Positions 52,793 to 62,028 are shown, numbered from the stretch's first letter. The stretch is 64,000 nt of DNA from Duncaniella sp. (GCA_023664955.1 JAMPEV010000002.1:108509-172508), one strand, 5' to 3'. Notes: generated by a model not told the origin, from the letters alone. Numbers and translations: made by a program.

Positions 52793-53742
52793 GAATCATC
52801 GGCGGCGCAGGTTATACCGCGGGCGAACTGCTCCGACTGCTCATCAACCATCCGGAAACTGAGATTGTGTTTGTACACTCTACGAGCAATGCCGGCAGGC
52901 ATGTGACAGACGTGCACGAAGGCCTCGTAGGCGACACTGAGCTCCGATTTTCCGAGAATTATGACCTCAACGCCATCGATGTTTTGTTCCTATGCCAGGG
53001 ACACGGCTTCAGCAAGAAATTTTGGGAAGAGAATGTGATGCCCGATGGTCTGAAAATCGTTGACCTCGCACAGGATTACCGGGATGAGAGCGACGGCTAT
53101 GTATATGGTCTCCCCGAGGCCAACCTCGAGCGCATAAAGGCGGCACAGAAGGTTGCCAATCCGGGATGCTTCGCCACGGCTCTTCAGGTTGCATTGCTCC
53201 CTCTTGCGGCGGCTGGCAAGCTGAATGGCGAGATTCATGTGACCGGCATCACCGGTTCGACCGGAGCCGGAGTGAAGCCGGGCGCAACAACCCATTTTAG
53301 TTGGCGCACCGACAATCTTTCGGTATATAAAGCCTTTGAGCACCAGCATCTGGCTGAAATTAAGCATACTCTTGGACAATTGCAGCCGGGACTGGATGCG
53401 CAGATAAGTTTCATCCCTGTGCGCGGTGACTTCGCACGTGGAATTTTCGCTATGACTTACATTGACACTGATATGTCAATCGAGGAGGCTACCGCACTTT
53501 ATAAGGAGTTTTATAAGGATGCTGAGTTTACCCATGTGTCTGACCGTCCGGTCGATCTTAAGCAAGTGGTGAACACTAATAAGGCATTGGTGTCGCTTGA
53601 AAAACATGGCTCAAAGCTTCTGATAATCTCTGCGATTGACAATCTGCTGAAAGGAGCATCAGGACAAGCCGTACAGAATATGAATATAATCTGCGGACTC
53701 CCCCAGCGCACCGGCCTTGCCCTCAAGCCATCGGCATTCTAA
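52783..53742 (+). CDS. argC: N-acetyl-gamma-glutamyl-phosphate reductase
   Basis: A 319-residue NADPH enzyme producing the gamma-semialdehyde from acyl-glutamyl phosphate. Rossmann start VGIIGGAGYTAGELLRLL, catalytic Cys129 in VANPGCFATAL, and the VRGDFARGIF segment. Length is of the ~320-residue type. In the operon argC precedes argD, the reverse of the biosynthetic order being unimportant. With a GNAT that may make the succinyl form, argC would have to accept that substrate too. Confidence 0.95.
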   Translation: MRVGIIGGAGYTAGELLRLLINHPETEIVFVHSTSNAGRHVTDVHEGLVGDTELRFSENYDLNAIDVLFLCQGHGFSKKFWEENVMPDGLKIVDLAQDYRDESDGYVYGLPEANLERIKAAQKVANPGCFATALQVALLPLAAAGKLNGEIHVTGITGSTGAGVKPGATTHFSWRTDNLSVYKAFEHQHLAEIKHTLGQLQPGLDAQISFIPVRGDFARGIFAMTYIDTDMSIEEATALYKEFYKDAEFTHVSDRPVDLKQVVNTNKALVSLEKHGSKLLIISAIDNLLKGASGQAVQNMNIICGLPQRTGLALKPSAF

Positions 53743-53817
53743 TGGCGGCCGACTTCCTGTCGCTGCTATGACGGATGTCAAAATGACCACATGTCTAAAT
53801 GTCTAACCACTACTGTT

Positions 53818-54951
53818 ATGAAATTATTTGACGTATATTCACTATATGATATCGAGCCGGTGAAGGGTAGCGGATGCTATGTCTACGATGCCGACGGCAA
53901 CGAATATCTTGACCTTTATGGCGGTCATGCCGTCATCTCCATCGGTCATGCCCATCCACGCTATGTAAAGGCTATTTCGGATCAAGTGGCTAAATTGGGG
54001 TTCTATTCTAATTCGGTACAAAATTCGCTCCAGCAGCAACTGGCCGACCGTCTAGGCAAAGCTTCCGGATATGATGACTACGAGCTTTTCCTCTGTAATT
54101 CTGGTGCGGAAGCTAATGAAAATGCGATGAAACTCGCGTCATTCCACACCGGGCGTAGCAAAATTCTTGCTTTTGACAAGGCTTTCCACGGTCGTACCTC
54201 CGGCGCTGTCGCCGCAACCGACAATCCCAAAATCCAGGCGCCCTTTAATCTCACACCAAATGTAGAATTTGTGCCGTTAAACGATATTGACGCAGTCAAT
54301 GAAAAGCTCGCCACCGGTGAGTTTGCCGCAGTGATTGTCGAAGGAATACAGGGTGTCGCCGGGATCCGCATGATTGACGATGACTTCCTGCGCAAGCTTC
54401 GTGAATTGACCAAGCAATATGGCACTCTTCTGATTCTCGATGAAATACAGTCGGGATATGGTCGCACCGGCCTATTCTTCGCTCACCAGTACGCCGACAT
54501 CCACCCTGACATAATCACTTGCGCTAAAGGGATAGCTAATGGATTCCCGATGGGTGCAATCATTATATCTCCTGATATAAAGCCCGTTAAGGGTATGCTC
54601 GGCACCACATTCGGAGGTAATCATCTCGCATGTGCCGCCGCTAACGCAGTCCTTGACGTGTTTGAGGAAGAACGCTTGGTAGAAAATGCAGCCAAAATCG
54701 GTGAATATCTCCTCACACGACTCAAGGAGATAGCGAAAAATCATCCGTCAATCAAGGAAGTGCGTGGACGCGGTCTTATGATTGGAGTGGAGATAGAAGG
54801 TTCTGCCCCTGCGTTTCGCAAGCGCCTCCTCTTCGAGGAAAAGATATTCACAGGCGGTGCGGGGGAACACACCGTACGCTTGCTCCCCGCACTGTGTATC
54901 AACAAAGAGCAGGCCGACAGATTTCTTGAATCATTTGTGAAACTTTTGTAA
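53818..54951 (+). CDS. argD: Acetyl/succinylornithine aminotransferase
   Basis: A 377-residue PLP aminotransferase from the ATG at 53818 (MKLFDVYSLYDIEPVKG), the usual beginning; an ATG 27 nt upstream adds nine odd residues within a tandem ATGTCTAA repeat. PLP Lys237 in CAKGIANGFPMG, LDEIQSG at 207-213, and the GHAHPRY and NSGAEANENAMK motifs are intact. It converts acylglutamate semialdehyde to acylornithine. Follows argC by ~75 nt. Confidence 0.93.
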   Translation: MKLFDVYSLYDIEPVKGSGCYVYDADGNEYLDLYGGHAVISIGHAHPRYVKAISDQVAKLGFYSNSVQNSLQQQLADRLGKASGYDDYELFLCNSGAEANENAMKLASFHTGRSKILAFDKAFHGRTSGAVAATDNPKIQAPFNLTPNVEFVPLNDIDAVNEKLATGEFAAVIVEGIQGVAGIRMIDDDFLRKLRELTKQYGTLLILDEIQSGYGRTGLFFAHQYADIHPDIITCAKGIANGFPMGAIIISPDIKPVKGMLGTTFGGNHLACAAANAVLDVFEEERLVENAAKIGEYLLTRLKEIAKNHPSIKEVRGRGLMIGVEIEGSAPAFRKRLLFEEKIFTGGAGEHTVRLLPALCINKEQADRFLESFVKLL

Positions 54952-54963
54952 GATGTTCTAATT

Positions 54964-55920
54964 ATGCGTAACTTCACTAACGTACATGATATAGGCGACT
55001 TAAATCTCGCCGTTAAGGAGGCCCTTGAGGTAAAGAACAATCGATTTGGATTCACTGACCTGGGGAAGAATAAGACTTTGCTGATGATATTCTTCAATTC
55101 CAGCCTGCGCACACGTCTCAGCACGCAGAAGGCTGCGATGAACCTTGGCATGAACGTGATGGTTCTCGATGTCAACCAGGGAGCGTGGAAACTTGAGACT
55201 GAGCATGGCGTGGTTATGGATGGCGACAAAGCTGAGCATCTACTTGAGGCCATTCCTGTGATGGGTTCCTACTGCGACATTATCGGTGTCCGTTCTTTTG
55301 CCGGACTGAAAGATAAAGCCGAGGATTACGAAGAACGGGTTATTAACCAGTTCATCAAATACTCCGGTCGTCCTGTATTTAGCATGGAGGCTGCCACTCG
55401 TCACCCGCTTCAGAGTTTTGCTGACCTCATCACAATAGAGGAGTTCAAGACAAAGGAGCGCCCTAAAGTGGTGATGACATGGGCACCGCACCCCCGAGCA
55501 CTTCCGCAGGCAGTCCCTAATTCGTTTGCTGAGTGGATGAATGCCACCGACTATGAATTTGTCATTACTCACCCCCATGGCTATGAACTTGCTCCTGAGT
55601 TTGTTGGCAATGCTCGTGTTGAATATGACCAGCTCAAGGCTCTGGATGGAGCTGATTTCGTGTATGCCAAAAACTGGTCAGCCTATGCCGATCCCAATTA
55701 CGGCAAAGTGTTGAACACCGACCGCTCTTGGACTGTAGACACTGAGAAGATGGGACTTACTGACGATGCATTCTTTATGCACTGCTTGCCTGTGCGCCGC
55801 AACATGATAGTCACAGATGATGTTATTGAATCAGAACGCAGCATAGTGATACCGGAAGCCGCCAATCGAGAAATATCTGCACAGGTGGTTATTAAGCGTC
55901 TGCTGGAGGGATTGGAATGA
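54964..55920 (+). CDS. argF': N-acetyl/N-succinyl-ornithine carbamoyltransferase
   Basis: A 318-residue carbamoyltransferase of the acylornithine type, not OTCase: carbamoyl-phosphate motif FFNSSLRTRLS at 43-53 and HCLPVRRN near 268-275. It is very close to the B. fragilis succinylornithine enzyme. At the position that decides substrate (Pro90 in B. fragilis, Glu92 in Xanthomonas), this protein has Ala90 in DGDKAEHLLEA. An Ala there fits the succinyl type rather than the acetyl type, but the exact preference is inference. Overlaps argB by four bases. Confidence 0.92.
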   Translation: MRNFTNVHDIGDLNLAVKEALEVKNNRFGFTDLGKNKTLLMIFFNSSLRTRLSTQKAAMNLGMNVMVLDVNQGAWKLETEHGVVMDGDKAEHLLEAIPVMGSYCDIIGVRSFAGLKDKAEDYEERVINQFIKYSGRPVFSMEAATRHPLQSFADLITIEEFKTKERPKVVMTWAPHPRALPQAVPNSFAEWMNATDYEFVITHPHGYELAPEFVGNARVEYDQLKALDGADFVYAKNWSAYADPNYGKVLNTDRSWTVDTEKMGLTDDAFFMHCLPVRRNMIVTDDVIESERSIVIPEAANREISAQVVIKRLLEGLE

Positions 55921-56687
55921 TTAAAGTCGTTAAAATCGGAGGGAATGTCGTCGACAATCCCGAAGCTCTCAGCCGTTTCATTGCCGACTTCACCACACTA
56001 CCCGGAAAGAAAATCCTTGTGCATGGAGGAGGGAAGGAGGCTACTCGCATGAGTGCGAAACTTGAGATTCCCACTACCATGATTGAGGGACGTCGTGTCA
56101 CAACTCGTGAGACTCTTGATGTGGTGACAATGGTTTATGCCGGCCTTGTAAATAAGCGCATAGTTTCGAAGCTTCAGGCCGCAGGTTGCAATGCGTTGGG
56201 ACTCACAGGAGCAGACGGAAACGCTATTAAAGCGGCACGCCGCCTCCCTGAGCCAATTGATTTTGGATACGTAGGCGATATCAATCCGCATGATGTGAAC
56301 GACAAGCTCATAGCTTCACTTCTCAATGCCGGTATTGTGCCGGTGTTTTGCGCTATTACACATGATGGCAATGGTACTCTTCTCAATTGCAATGCCGATA
56401 CGATTGCATCGTCAGTGGCTATTGGTGCTTCACGCATCGAACCTACTGAGCTGATATACTGCTTCGAGCAGCCGGGCGTGATGGAGGATATAAATCGTCC
56501 CGATTCACTTATACCCCACATTTTCCCTGGACTGTATTCCCGGCTTCGTGAGACAGGCGTGGTGAACAAGGGCATGATTCCCAAGATTGACAATGCCTTT
56601 GCCGCTATAGAAATGGGTGTAAAGAGTGTCACAATCAAACATTCCGACAATTTGAATAATTTCGTTGGGACTATTATTACCAAATAA
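55917..56687 (+). CDS. argB: Acetylglutamate kinase
   Basis: A 256-residue amino-acid kinase. KIGGNVVDN at the start, LVHGGGKEATRMSAKL near 34-50 and GMIPKIDNAFAA near 217-228 are the classical motifs. It phosphorylates the acylated glutamate gamma-carboxylate. Short, without the N-terminal helix that gives arginine-sensitive NAGK its hexamer, so feedback inhibition by arginine is unlikely to act here. Translationally coupled to argF' by ATGA. Confidence 0.93.
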   Translation: MIKVVKIGGNVVDNPEALSRFIADFTTLPGKKILVHGGGKEATRMSAKLEIPTTMIEGRRVTTRETLDVVTMVYAGLVNKRIVSKLQAAGCNALGLTGADGNAIKAARRLPEPIDFGYVGDINPHDVNDKLIASLLNAGIVPVFCAITHDGNGTLLNCNADTIASSVAIGASRIEPTELIYCFEQPGVMEDINRPDSLIPHIFPGLYSRLRETGVVNKGMIPKIDNAFAAIEMGVKSVTIKHSDNLNNFVGTIITK

Positions 56688-56692
56688 TTATT

Positions 56693-57772
56693 ATGAACCT
56701 ACCATCCCATATCCAATTGCTTAGACAAATGATTGCATCACCATCTTTATCGCGAAATGAGGATGGGACTGCTAATCTCATTTTCAACTTTTTGAGCGAG
56801 GATGGGGTGAATGTCAAGCGGTTTCATAACAACATCTATGCGGTTAACAAGGCATACGACCCATCGAAGCCTACAGTGCTTCTGAATTCTCACCACGACA
56901 CAGTGAAAGCGGCGGCGAGCTATACACGCAACCCTTACAATGCAGAGATTGTTGATGGCAGATTGTACGGCCTGGGAAGCAACGATGCAGGGGCTTCTGT
57001 GGTGTCGTTGATACGAGTGTTTCTCGATTTATATGATGAAGATATGCCATATAATCTCCTCCTCGCCATCACGGCCGAGGAGGAGGTAGGAGGCGAGAAG
57101 GGAATGAGAGCATTTCTGCCGCATGTCGCCACAGAAGGTATTAAAATCGATTGCGCAATAGTTGGTGAACCAACCGGCCTTCAGCCGGCTGTGGCTGAGC
57201 GCGGACTTGTGGTGCTCGACTGTGTGACCAAAGGTGTCACCGGACATGCGGCGCGTGGAGAAGGGGTGAACGCCATTTACAAAGCAATTGCCGATATTGA
57301 GGCTATCAGGAATTTCCATTTCCCTAAAGTGTCGGAAATACTTGGTGATATTTCGATGAACATCACGCAGATAAATGCCGGTTGGCAACATAACGCCATT
57401 CCGGATGAATGTAAGTGGGTAGTGGATATTCGCACTACTGACGCATATACAAATGAGGAAATCGTGGAAATAATGCGCAAACAGGTCAAGAACACCGATT
57501 TAACACCTCGCTCCACTCGTGTGCGCGCCTCGGTTATCCCGGAATCTCATACTCTCGTGAAAGCTGCAGTATCACTCGGTCTGATACCATTTGTGTCTCC
57601 GACCACAAGCGATATGTCGCTGATGTATGACTTCCCCTCACTAAAAATCGGACCGGGACAGTCGTCGCGAAGCCATAGCGCTGATGAGTTTGTGTTATTG
57701 AAAGAGATAGAGGATGCTATTCCTGTGTATCATCATCTGCTTTCTGCATTATATACCGATTCAAATAATTGA
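56693..57772 (+). CDS. argE: M20 family acyl-ornithine deacylase (ArgE-like)
   Basis: A 359-residue dizinc M20 peptidase. Metal and catalytic residues: NSHHDTV at 65-71, GLGSNDAGA near 93-101, TAEEEVGGEKG near 127-137 with the general base Glu, and a late SRSHSADEF His. In this pathway it would act on acyl-citrulline, because the carbamoyltransferase uses acylornithine; so the released product would be citrulline. The gene is placed next to argB and before argH. Its lysine-pathway relative DapE is less likely from context. Confidence 0.9.
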   Translation: MNLPSHIQLLRQMIASPSLSRNEDGTANLIFNFLSEDGVNVKRFHNNIYAVNKAYDPSKPTVLLNSHHDTVKAAASYTRNPYNAEIVDGRLYGLGSNDAGASVVSLIRVFLDLYDEDMPYNLLLAITAEEEVGGEKGMRAFLPHVATEGIKIDCAIVGEPTGLQPAVAERGLVVLDCVTKGVTGHAARGEGVNAIYKAIADIEAIRNFHFPKVSEILGDISMNITQINAGWQHNAIPDECKWVVDIRTTDAYTNEEIVEIMRKQVKNTDLTPRSTRVRASVIPESHTLVKAAVSLGLIPFVSPTTSDMSLMYDFPSLKIGPGQSSRSHSADEFVLLKEIEDAIPVYHHLLSALYTDSNN

Positions 57773-57820
57773 ACTGATTAGAACAAGATAATCAGTTATA
57801 TTTTAAATATTTATATAATT

Positions 57821-59113
57821 ATGAAACTTTGGAGCAAGGGCTTTGAGCCCGACAAGATGATTGAAGAATTTACCGTAGGCAATGACCGTGAACTTGACTT
57901 GCGTCTTGCCCGATATGATGTGCAAGGCTCCATGGCCCACATCCGGATGCTTCAAAGTATCGGACTGCTAACAGCCGATGAGCTCGATGTGCTTCTCAAA
58001 GCCCTTGGTGAGATTGCCGAAGTGATAGAACGTGGCGAATTTAAAATCGAGGAAGGTGTTGAGGATGTCCACTCACAGGTGGAATTCATGCTCACCGCGA
58101 AGCTTGGGGATATTGGCAAGAAAATCCACTCCGGACGTTCTCGTAACGACCAGGTGCTCGTCGACCTAAAGCTGTTTATGCGCGATGAACTCAAGCATAT
58201 CGCAGCTGCAGTTGAGAAGTTGTTTAATCGTCTCCAGGCACTAAGCGAAGAGTATAAGGATGTGCTTATGCCCGGGTATACCCACCTTCAGGTCGCTATG
58301 CCTTCTTCGTTCGGATTGTGGTTTGGGGCTTACGCTGAGTCACTTGTTGACGATATGCAAATGCTTGTTGCAGCATACGATATCGCCAATCAGAATCCGT
58401 TGGGTTCGGCGGCGGGCTACGGCTCTTCTTTCCCCTTGAATCGTGAGATGACCACTGAGTTGCTCCATTTCCGCACTCTTCACTATAACGTGGTCGCTGC
58501 TCAAATGTCGCGTGGAAAGACTGAGCGTGCCGCATCGATGGCAATAAGCGCAATTGCCTCCACACTTGGGCATCTTGCGATGGATGTGTGCATGTGGATG
58601 TGCCAGAATTTCAGTTTTGTGTCATTCCCCGATGAACTTACTACCGGCTCTTCTATCATGCCGCATAAGAAGAATCCCGATGTATTTGAGATTATGCGTG
58701 GCAAGTGTAATCGGCTTCAATCCATACAGAATGAAATCGCACTCCTGACTGCCAATCTTCCGTTGGGATACAACCGGGATCTCCAGCTGCTTAAGGATAT
58801 TATCTTCCCTGCCACCACAGAAATGGTGCAATCTCTTGAAATGGCCGACTTCATGCTTCAGCACATCCGTGTAAAACGCGACATTATCAATGATTCTCGC
58901 TACGACTATCTATTTACAGTCGAGGAAGTCAACCGACTCGTGCTGTCAGGAATGCCATTCCGTGAAGCTTATAAAAAAGTGGGCCTTGAGGTGCAAAATG
59001 GCTTATATCGCCCGGTACGCAGCGTGCATCACACCCACGCCGGCTCAATCAATAACCTATGCAACCCGCAGATAGCCCTCAAATTCCAGTCACTAATGGA
59101 CAAAATGCGTTAA
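57821..59113 (+). CDS. argH: Argininosuccinate lyase
   Basis: A 430-residue fumarase/aspartase superfamily enzyme splitting argininosuccinate into arginine and fumarate. Signature GSSIMPHKKNPD near 278-289, HSGRSRNDQV near 102-111, and N-terminal TVGNDRELDLRLARYDV. Last gene of the operon; the gap to the convergent kinase gene contains only a weak hairpin (ATTCCT/AGGAAT at 59124-59147), so termination here is uncertain. Confidence 0.95.
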   Translation: MKLWSKGFEPDKMIEEFTVGNDRELDLRLARYDVQGSMAHIRMLQSIGLLTADELDVLLKALGEIAEVIERGEFKIEEGVEDVHSQVEFMLTAKLGDIGKKIHSGRSRNDQVLVDLKLFMRDELKHIAAAVEKLFNRLQALSEEYKDVLMPGYTHLQVAMPSSFGLWFGAYAESLVDDMQMLVAAYDIANQNPLGSAAGYGSSFPLNREMTTELLHFRTLHYNVVAAQMSRGKTERAASMAISAIASTLGHLAMDVCMWMCQNFSFVSFPDELTTGSSIMPHKKNPDVFEIMRGKCNRLQSIQNEIALLTANLPLGYNRDLQLLKDIIFPATTEMVQSLEMADFMLQHIRVKRDIINDSRYDYLFTVEEVNRLVLSGMPFREAYKKVGLEVQNGLYRPVRSVHHTHAGSINNLCNPQIALKFQSLMDKMR

Positions 59114-59185
59114 TTCTCTAACATTCCTCCATGGCTCTTGAAGGAATTTCGAGTATTGTGAATAGAGACTTGGAGGGCTTGGGTA

Positions 59186-60673
59186 CTATTCTTCAATATA
59201 TTCGTTCTCTTCAACGTATTTTGGAAGGGTGAAAATGAATTCCAAGCCGCCGTTTGAGCGATTATGCACAGATATTGTGCCACCCATTGATGTCACTGTG
59301 CCTTTCACGATTGGCAGTCCGAGACCGGTTCCACCCATTTTGCGGGAACGGCCGGCATCCACTCGGTAGAAACGCTCAAAAAGGTGCGGGATATGCTCCT
59401 CCCCTACTCCGGTTCCATCGTCGTAAAATGAGAACACATAATAGCGATCGCTTTCCGACACAAGCCGCAAGGCGATGTTTTTACCTCCGGAGTGCATGGC
59501 TGCATTACGTATCAAACCGCATATCATACCGTAAATCAGTCCGTAATTCCCTGTCACACAACAGCCGATAGGAATGTCGAATGAGAATGACATATCACCG
59601 GCCAAATTGTTAGCGGGAATATCATTGTCGATTTGGTAAACCAAATCATGCATGTCAACCATCTCGACTGAAATCTTATCGCTGCCATTCTCCAATCGGG
59701 TCATAGTAGAGACGTCATTGAGGAGGGAGGAAAGCCTTTCCACATTCTGAAGCATACGTTCAAGGAAACGATGACGAGTGCCCTCATCCATATTTTCGTC
59801 AGATAGTATCGATTCCAGATAACCACGAATGATGCCGACGGGTGTCTTAATTTCATGATTAATATTCTGTGTCATCTGGCGGGTAACACGAGCCTTTTCT
59901 TCTATAGCGTGTATTGCCACTCTGCGTTCTTTTTTAATAGCGTCAATAGCTGAGCCGCGTTGACGATAGAGTGTCACAATCTCACGTGATATATCGCCAA
60001 GCTCATTGGAGGGGAATTTATCAAGGCCAGTGAAATGTCCGCCCGATGCGGCCCGATATGCGAAATCCTTAAGCAGAGTGACACTTCGGGTGAGACGTAG
60101 TAGTGAAAAATAGGTTATGAGTAGCGTTAGTGCGATTCCAACGGCCATCACGACCCATACGGTTGAGTCAATGTCAAGTTCGTCATGGATTCGCTCATTA
60201 TAGGGCATCGCGGTTCGCACGATAATCTTCCCGTCGGGGCTTGAAGCACTTGAAAAGAAATACATCTGGTCGTCAGAGTCAGAGCCTACGCCATAGTCCT
60301 GAGCATCGTCATCAGTAATTTTCTTTTCAAAGTTTATCTCGCTCATGTCAAGTGGTATAGGAAGACCAAGCGAATAAAGTAGACGCTCGGTGTGACCTTT
60401 GTGTTCATACACACTGACACGGACTCCCTCCACCTTCGAACCTTCAAAAAATTGCTGGATGAAGTTGAGGAAAGGATGCAGGTTTACATTCCCTTCGTAG
60501 GCTGCGAGGACACGGTTGTCGATGAGGGATAGCTCCTTGTTGAGCATCTCCATGCGGTAGTCGGCCTCTCGCTTGTATTGATACCAAATAATTAAGCCAA
60601 ACACCAGCCCCAGCCCCACGGCTATAGGGATGAAGAGTTGCCAGATAAAACTAATTTTTCTCTTTGAAGACAT
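59186..60673 (-). CDS. Sensor histidine kinase (RprX-like)
   Basis: A 495-residue membrane kinase. TM1 ~9-30 and TM2 ~172-193 flank a ~140-residue periplasmic sensor; then a HAMP-like stretch (~195-245), the HisKA helix with NINHEIKTPVG and phospho-acceptor His273, N box LIRNAAMH, G1 DDGTGVGEE, F box, and G2 GGTGLGLPIV. The length and its partner gene resemble RprX of Bacteroides. Overlaps the regulator by 23 nt, and both are transcribed regulator first. Signal unknown; the neighbouring arginine operon is on the other strand and need not be its target. Confidence 0.92.
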   Translation of the reverse strand: MSSKRKISFIWQLFIPIAVGLGLVFGLIIWYQYKREADYRMEMLNKELSLIDNRVLAAYEGNVNLHPFLNFIQQFFEGSKVEGVRVSVYEHKGHTERLLYSLGLPIPLDMSEINFEKKITDDDAQDYGVGSDSDDQMYFFSSASSPDGKIIVRTAMPYNERIHDELDIDSTVWVVMAVGIALTLLITYFSLLRLTRSVTLLKDFAYRAASGGHFTGLDKFPSNELGDISREIVTLYRQRGSAIDAIKKERRVAIHAIEEKARVTRQMTQNINHEIKTPVGIIRGYLESILSDENMDEGTRHRFLERMLQNVERLSSLLNDVSTMTRLENGSDKISVEMVDMHDLVYQIDNDIPANNLAGDMSFSFDIPIGCCVTGNYGLIYGMICGLIRNAAMHSGGKNIALRLVSESDRYYVFSFYDDGTGVGEEHIPHLFERFYRVDAGRSRKMGGTGLGLPIVKGTVTSMGGTISVHNRSNGGLEFIFTLPKYVEENEYIEE

Positions 60674-61367
60674 AACCGAAGCCTGGACGAGTCACTATAT
60701 TATTTCCGTAGTTCCCTAATTTTTTACGGAGACGTGTGATATTGGTATCGATAGTGCGATTAGTGACCACTACATCATCGGCCCACACATTGTGGATTAT
60801 CTCCTCTCTTGAATAGGTGCGGTGGCGGTGAGTGAGGAAGAAGGAGAGAATCTCAAGCTCTGTTTTTGTCAAGGGTACCTTGTTGCCATCGAGATAGCAC
60901 ACTTTATCATTAGGGTCAATTCTAAGCCCCTCGAACACGATGTCAGGCTCCATCTCGGGAGCATCGGTAGAAACATGCGCGGCGGCTCGGCGCGCCAACT
61001 GGGTGCGGCGTAACACGGCGTTGACTCTGGCTATGACTTCGCTGATTTTAAACGGCTTGGTAATATAGTCATCAGCTCCGATATTGAGCCCCATCACTGT
61101 GTCGTCCTCATCGGTGAGGGCCGAGCAGAAGATAATGGGCACATCTTCGGTTTTAGTGCTGTTACGCAGGCGTTTAGCAAAGTCGAAGCCGCTAAGTCTC
61201 TCCATCATAATGTCGACGAGGAAAAGGTCGTAGACTGACAAGTCCATATCAAGCGCCTCTTCGGCACTGTAGGCTGTGTCTACTTCATAACCTTCCTTAA
61301 GGAGATTGTATCTCAATATTTCACAGATTGCTTCTTCGTCGTCGACAACTAACAGGCGGGTACTCAT
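60651..61367 (-). CDS. OmpR-family response regulator (RprY-like)
   Basis: A 238-residue regulator: receiver domain (1-120) with acidic pocket DDEE at 9-12, phospho-acceptor Asp52 in LFLVDIMM and Lys in DDYITKPF; then a linker (~120-145) and a winged-helix DNA-binding domain with NITRLRKKLG near 210-219. Very like RprY of Bacteroides, which acts with RprX. First gene of the pair; no clean TAnnTTTG box precedes it, the nearest match on minus being the imperfect TACCTTAG at about 61415-61422. Confidence 0.93.
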   Translation of the reverse strand: MSTRLLVVDDEEAICEILRYNLLKEGYEVDTAYSAEEALDMDLSVYDLFLVDIMMERLSGFDFAKRLRNSTKTEDVPIIFCSALTDEDDTVMGLNIGADDYITKPFKISEVIARVNAVLRRTQLARRAAAHVSTDAPEMEPDIVFEGLRIDPNDKVCYLDGNKVPLTKTELEILSFFLTHRHRTYSREEIIHNVWADDVVVTNRTIDTNITRLRKKLGNYGNNIVTRPGFGYVFKEKN

Positions 61368-61515
61368 ATTTTAAGATTGTTTTTTCAAAGATTGTATCTT
61401 GGTGATATTTGGTCGCTAAGGTACAATATTTTCTTTGTATCTATTGTTAAAATACGTTAAATCGAAAAGCTTGCTGAACTTTTCTACATCCCGATAGTTT
61501 TAAGAGTATAGTTAC

Positions 61516-61523
61516 TATATTTG
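61516..61523 (+). promoter_or_regulatory. Promoter -7 element of a short transcript
   Basis: TATATTTG at 61516-61523, matching TAnnTTTG; the -33 region has only TTTT. A start near 61530 would give a transcript of ~65 nt ending at the terminator at 61564-61593. The rest of 61368-61731 shows no gene. Confidence 0.4.
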
Positions 61524-61535
61524 CACTGTGTTTTC

Positions 61536-61593
61536 ATGGTATTAGATTTAAGGTTAAAGAATATAGGCTGTCGTGAGACAGCCTAATTTTTTT
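61536..61593 (+). ncRNA. Candidate short RNA or 16-codon leader ORF ending in a terminator
   Basis: Between the -7 box at 61516-61523 and the terminator lies a short frame, ATG at 61536 to TAA at 61584-61586 (MVLDLRLKNIGCRETA), its last codons inside the terminator stem. It could be a tiny sRNA, a micropeptide or just the scar of a removed gene. Evidence is positional only. Confidence 0.35.
61564..61593 (+). terminator. Strong intrinsic terminator
   Basis: TAGGCTGTC (61564-61572) / GACAGCCTA (61577-61585), loop GTGA, then A and seven T. No long gene precedes it on plus. Confidence 0.85.
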
Positions 61594-61731
61594 GTTTATA
61601 TCATATCCATTAGAAATTCTTCTATGAATTTGATAGTCAAGGGTGGTGAATTAATAATTCCCTCGGAAGGTTGGCATGTAATAAAAACCACAAGAGAATT
61701 TTTCAACTTTGAAAGTTGATGATTTGTCTAT

Positions 61732-62028
61732 TTGCTGATTCAGCGTGAAATGACCGATGGTCAGGCAAGCCTCATTCTGGAATATTATCTCGGTAGTACT
61801 CGAAGCCCCGTCTATGACGATGATGGCAACCACGTCCTTTACGAAAAGGGAGCGATGAAAGGGAAACCGAAATACAAGACCATTCACGACCGCAGGAAAG
61901 AGTCGCTGAATCTCTACATCTGGATTGCTCCGCGCACTCCGCAGGAACGCCAACAGAACAAAAATACCCTCCAACTCGCCGAGAAAGAATTACCATTGGT
62001 TCAAGAAAGTATGTACCAATGCCGTTGA
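61732..62028 (+). pseudogene. N-terminal remnant of a tyrosine recombinase (integrase)
   Basis: A 98-codon frame beginning in an odd leader (MLIQ) and then reading REMTDGQASLILEYYLGST, KGKPKYKTIHDRRKESLNLY and TPQERQQNKNTLQLAEKEL. This is the arm-type DNA-binding N-terminus (Arm-DNA-bind_5-like) of phage/conjugative-transposon integrases in Bacteroides, where NKxTLxLAE marks the end of that domain. The SAM-like and catalytic R-H-R-Y domains are missing; the frame stops after MYQCR. It is a truncated relic; a 13-bp inverted repeat (TTGGCAAATTG / CAATTTGCCAA) lies just after it near 62053-62097. No att site is obvious. Confidence 0.7.

Noticed and set aside
59124..59147. Terminator of the arginine operon
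   Set aside because: Only a 6-bp ATTCCT/AGGAAT pair without T-tract; too weak to call.
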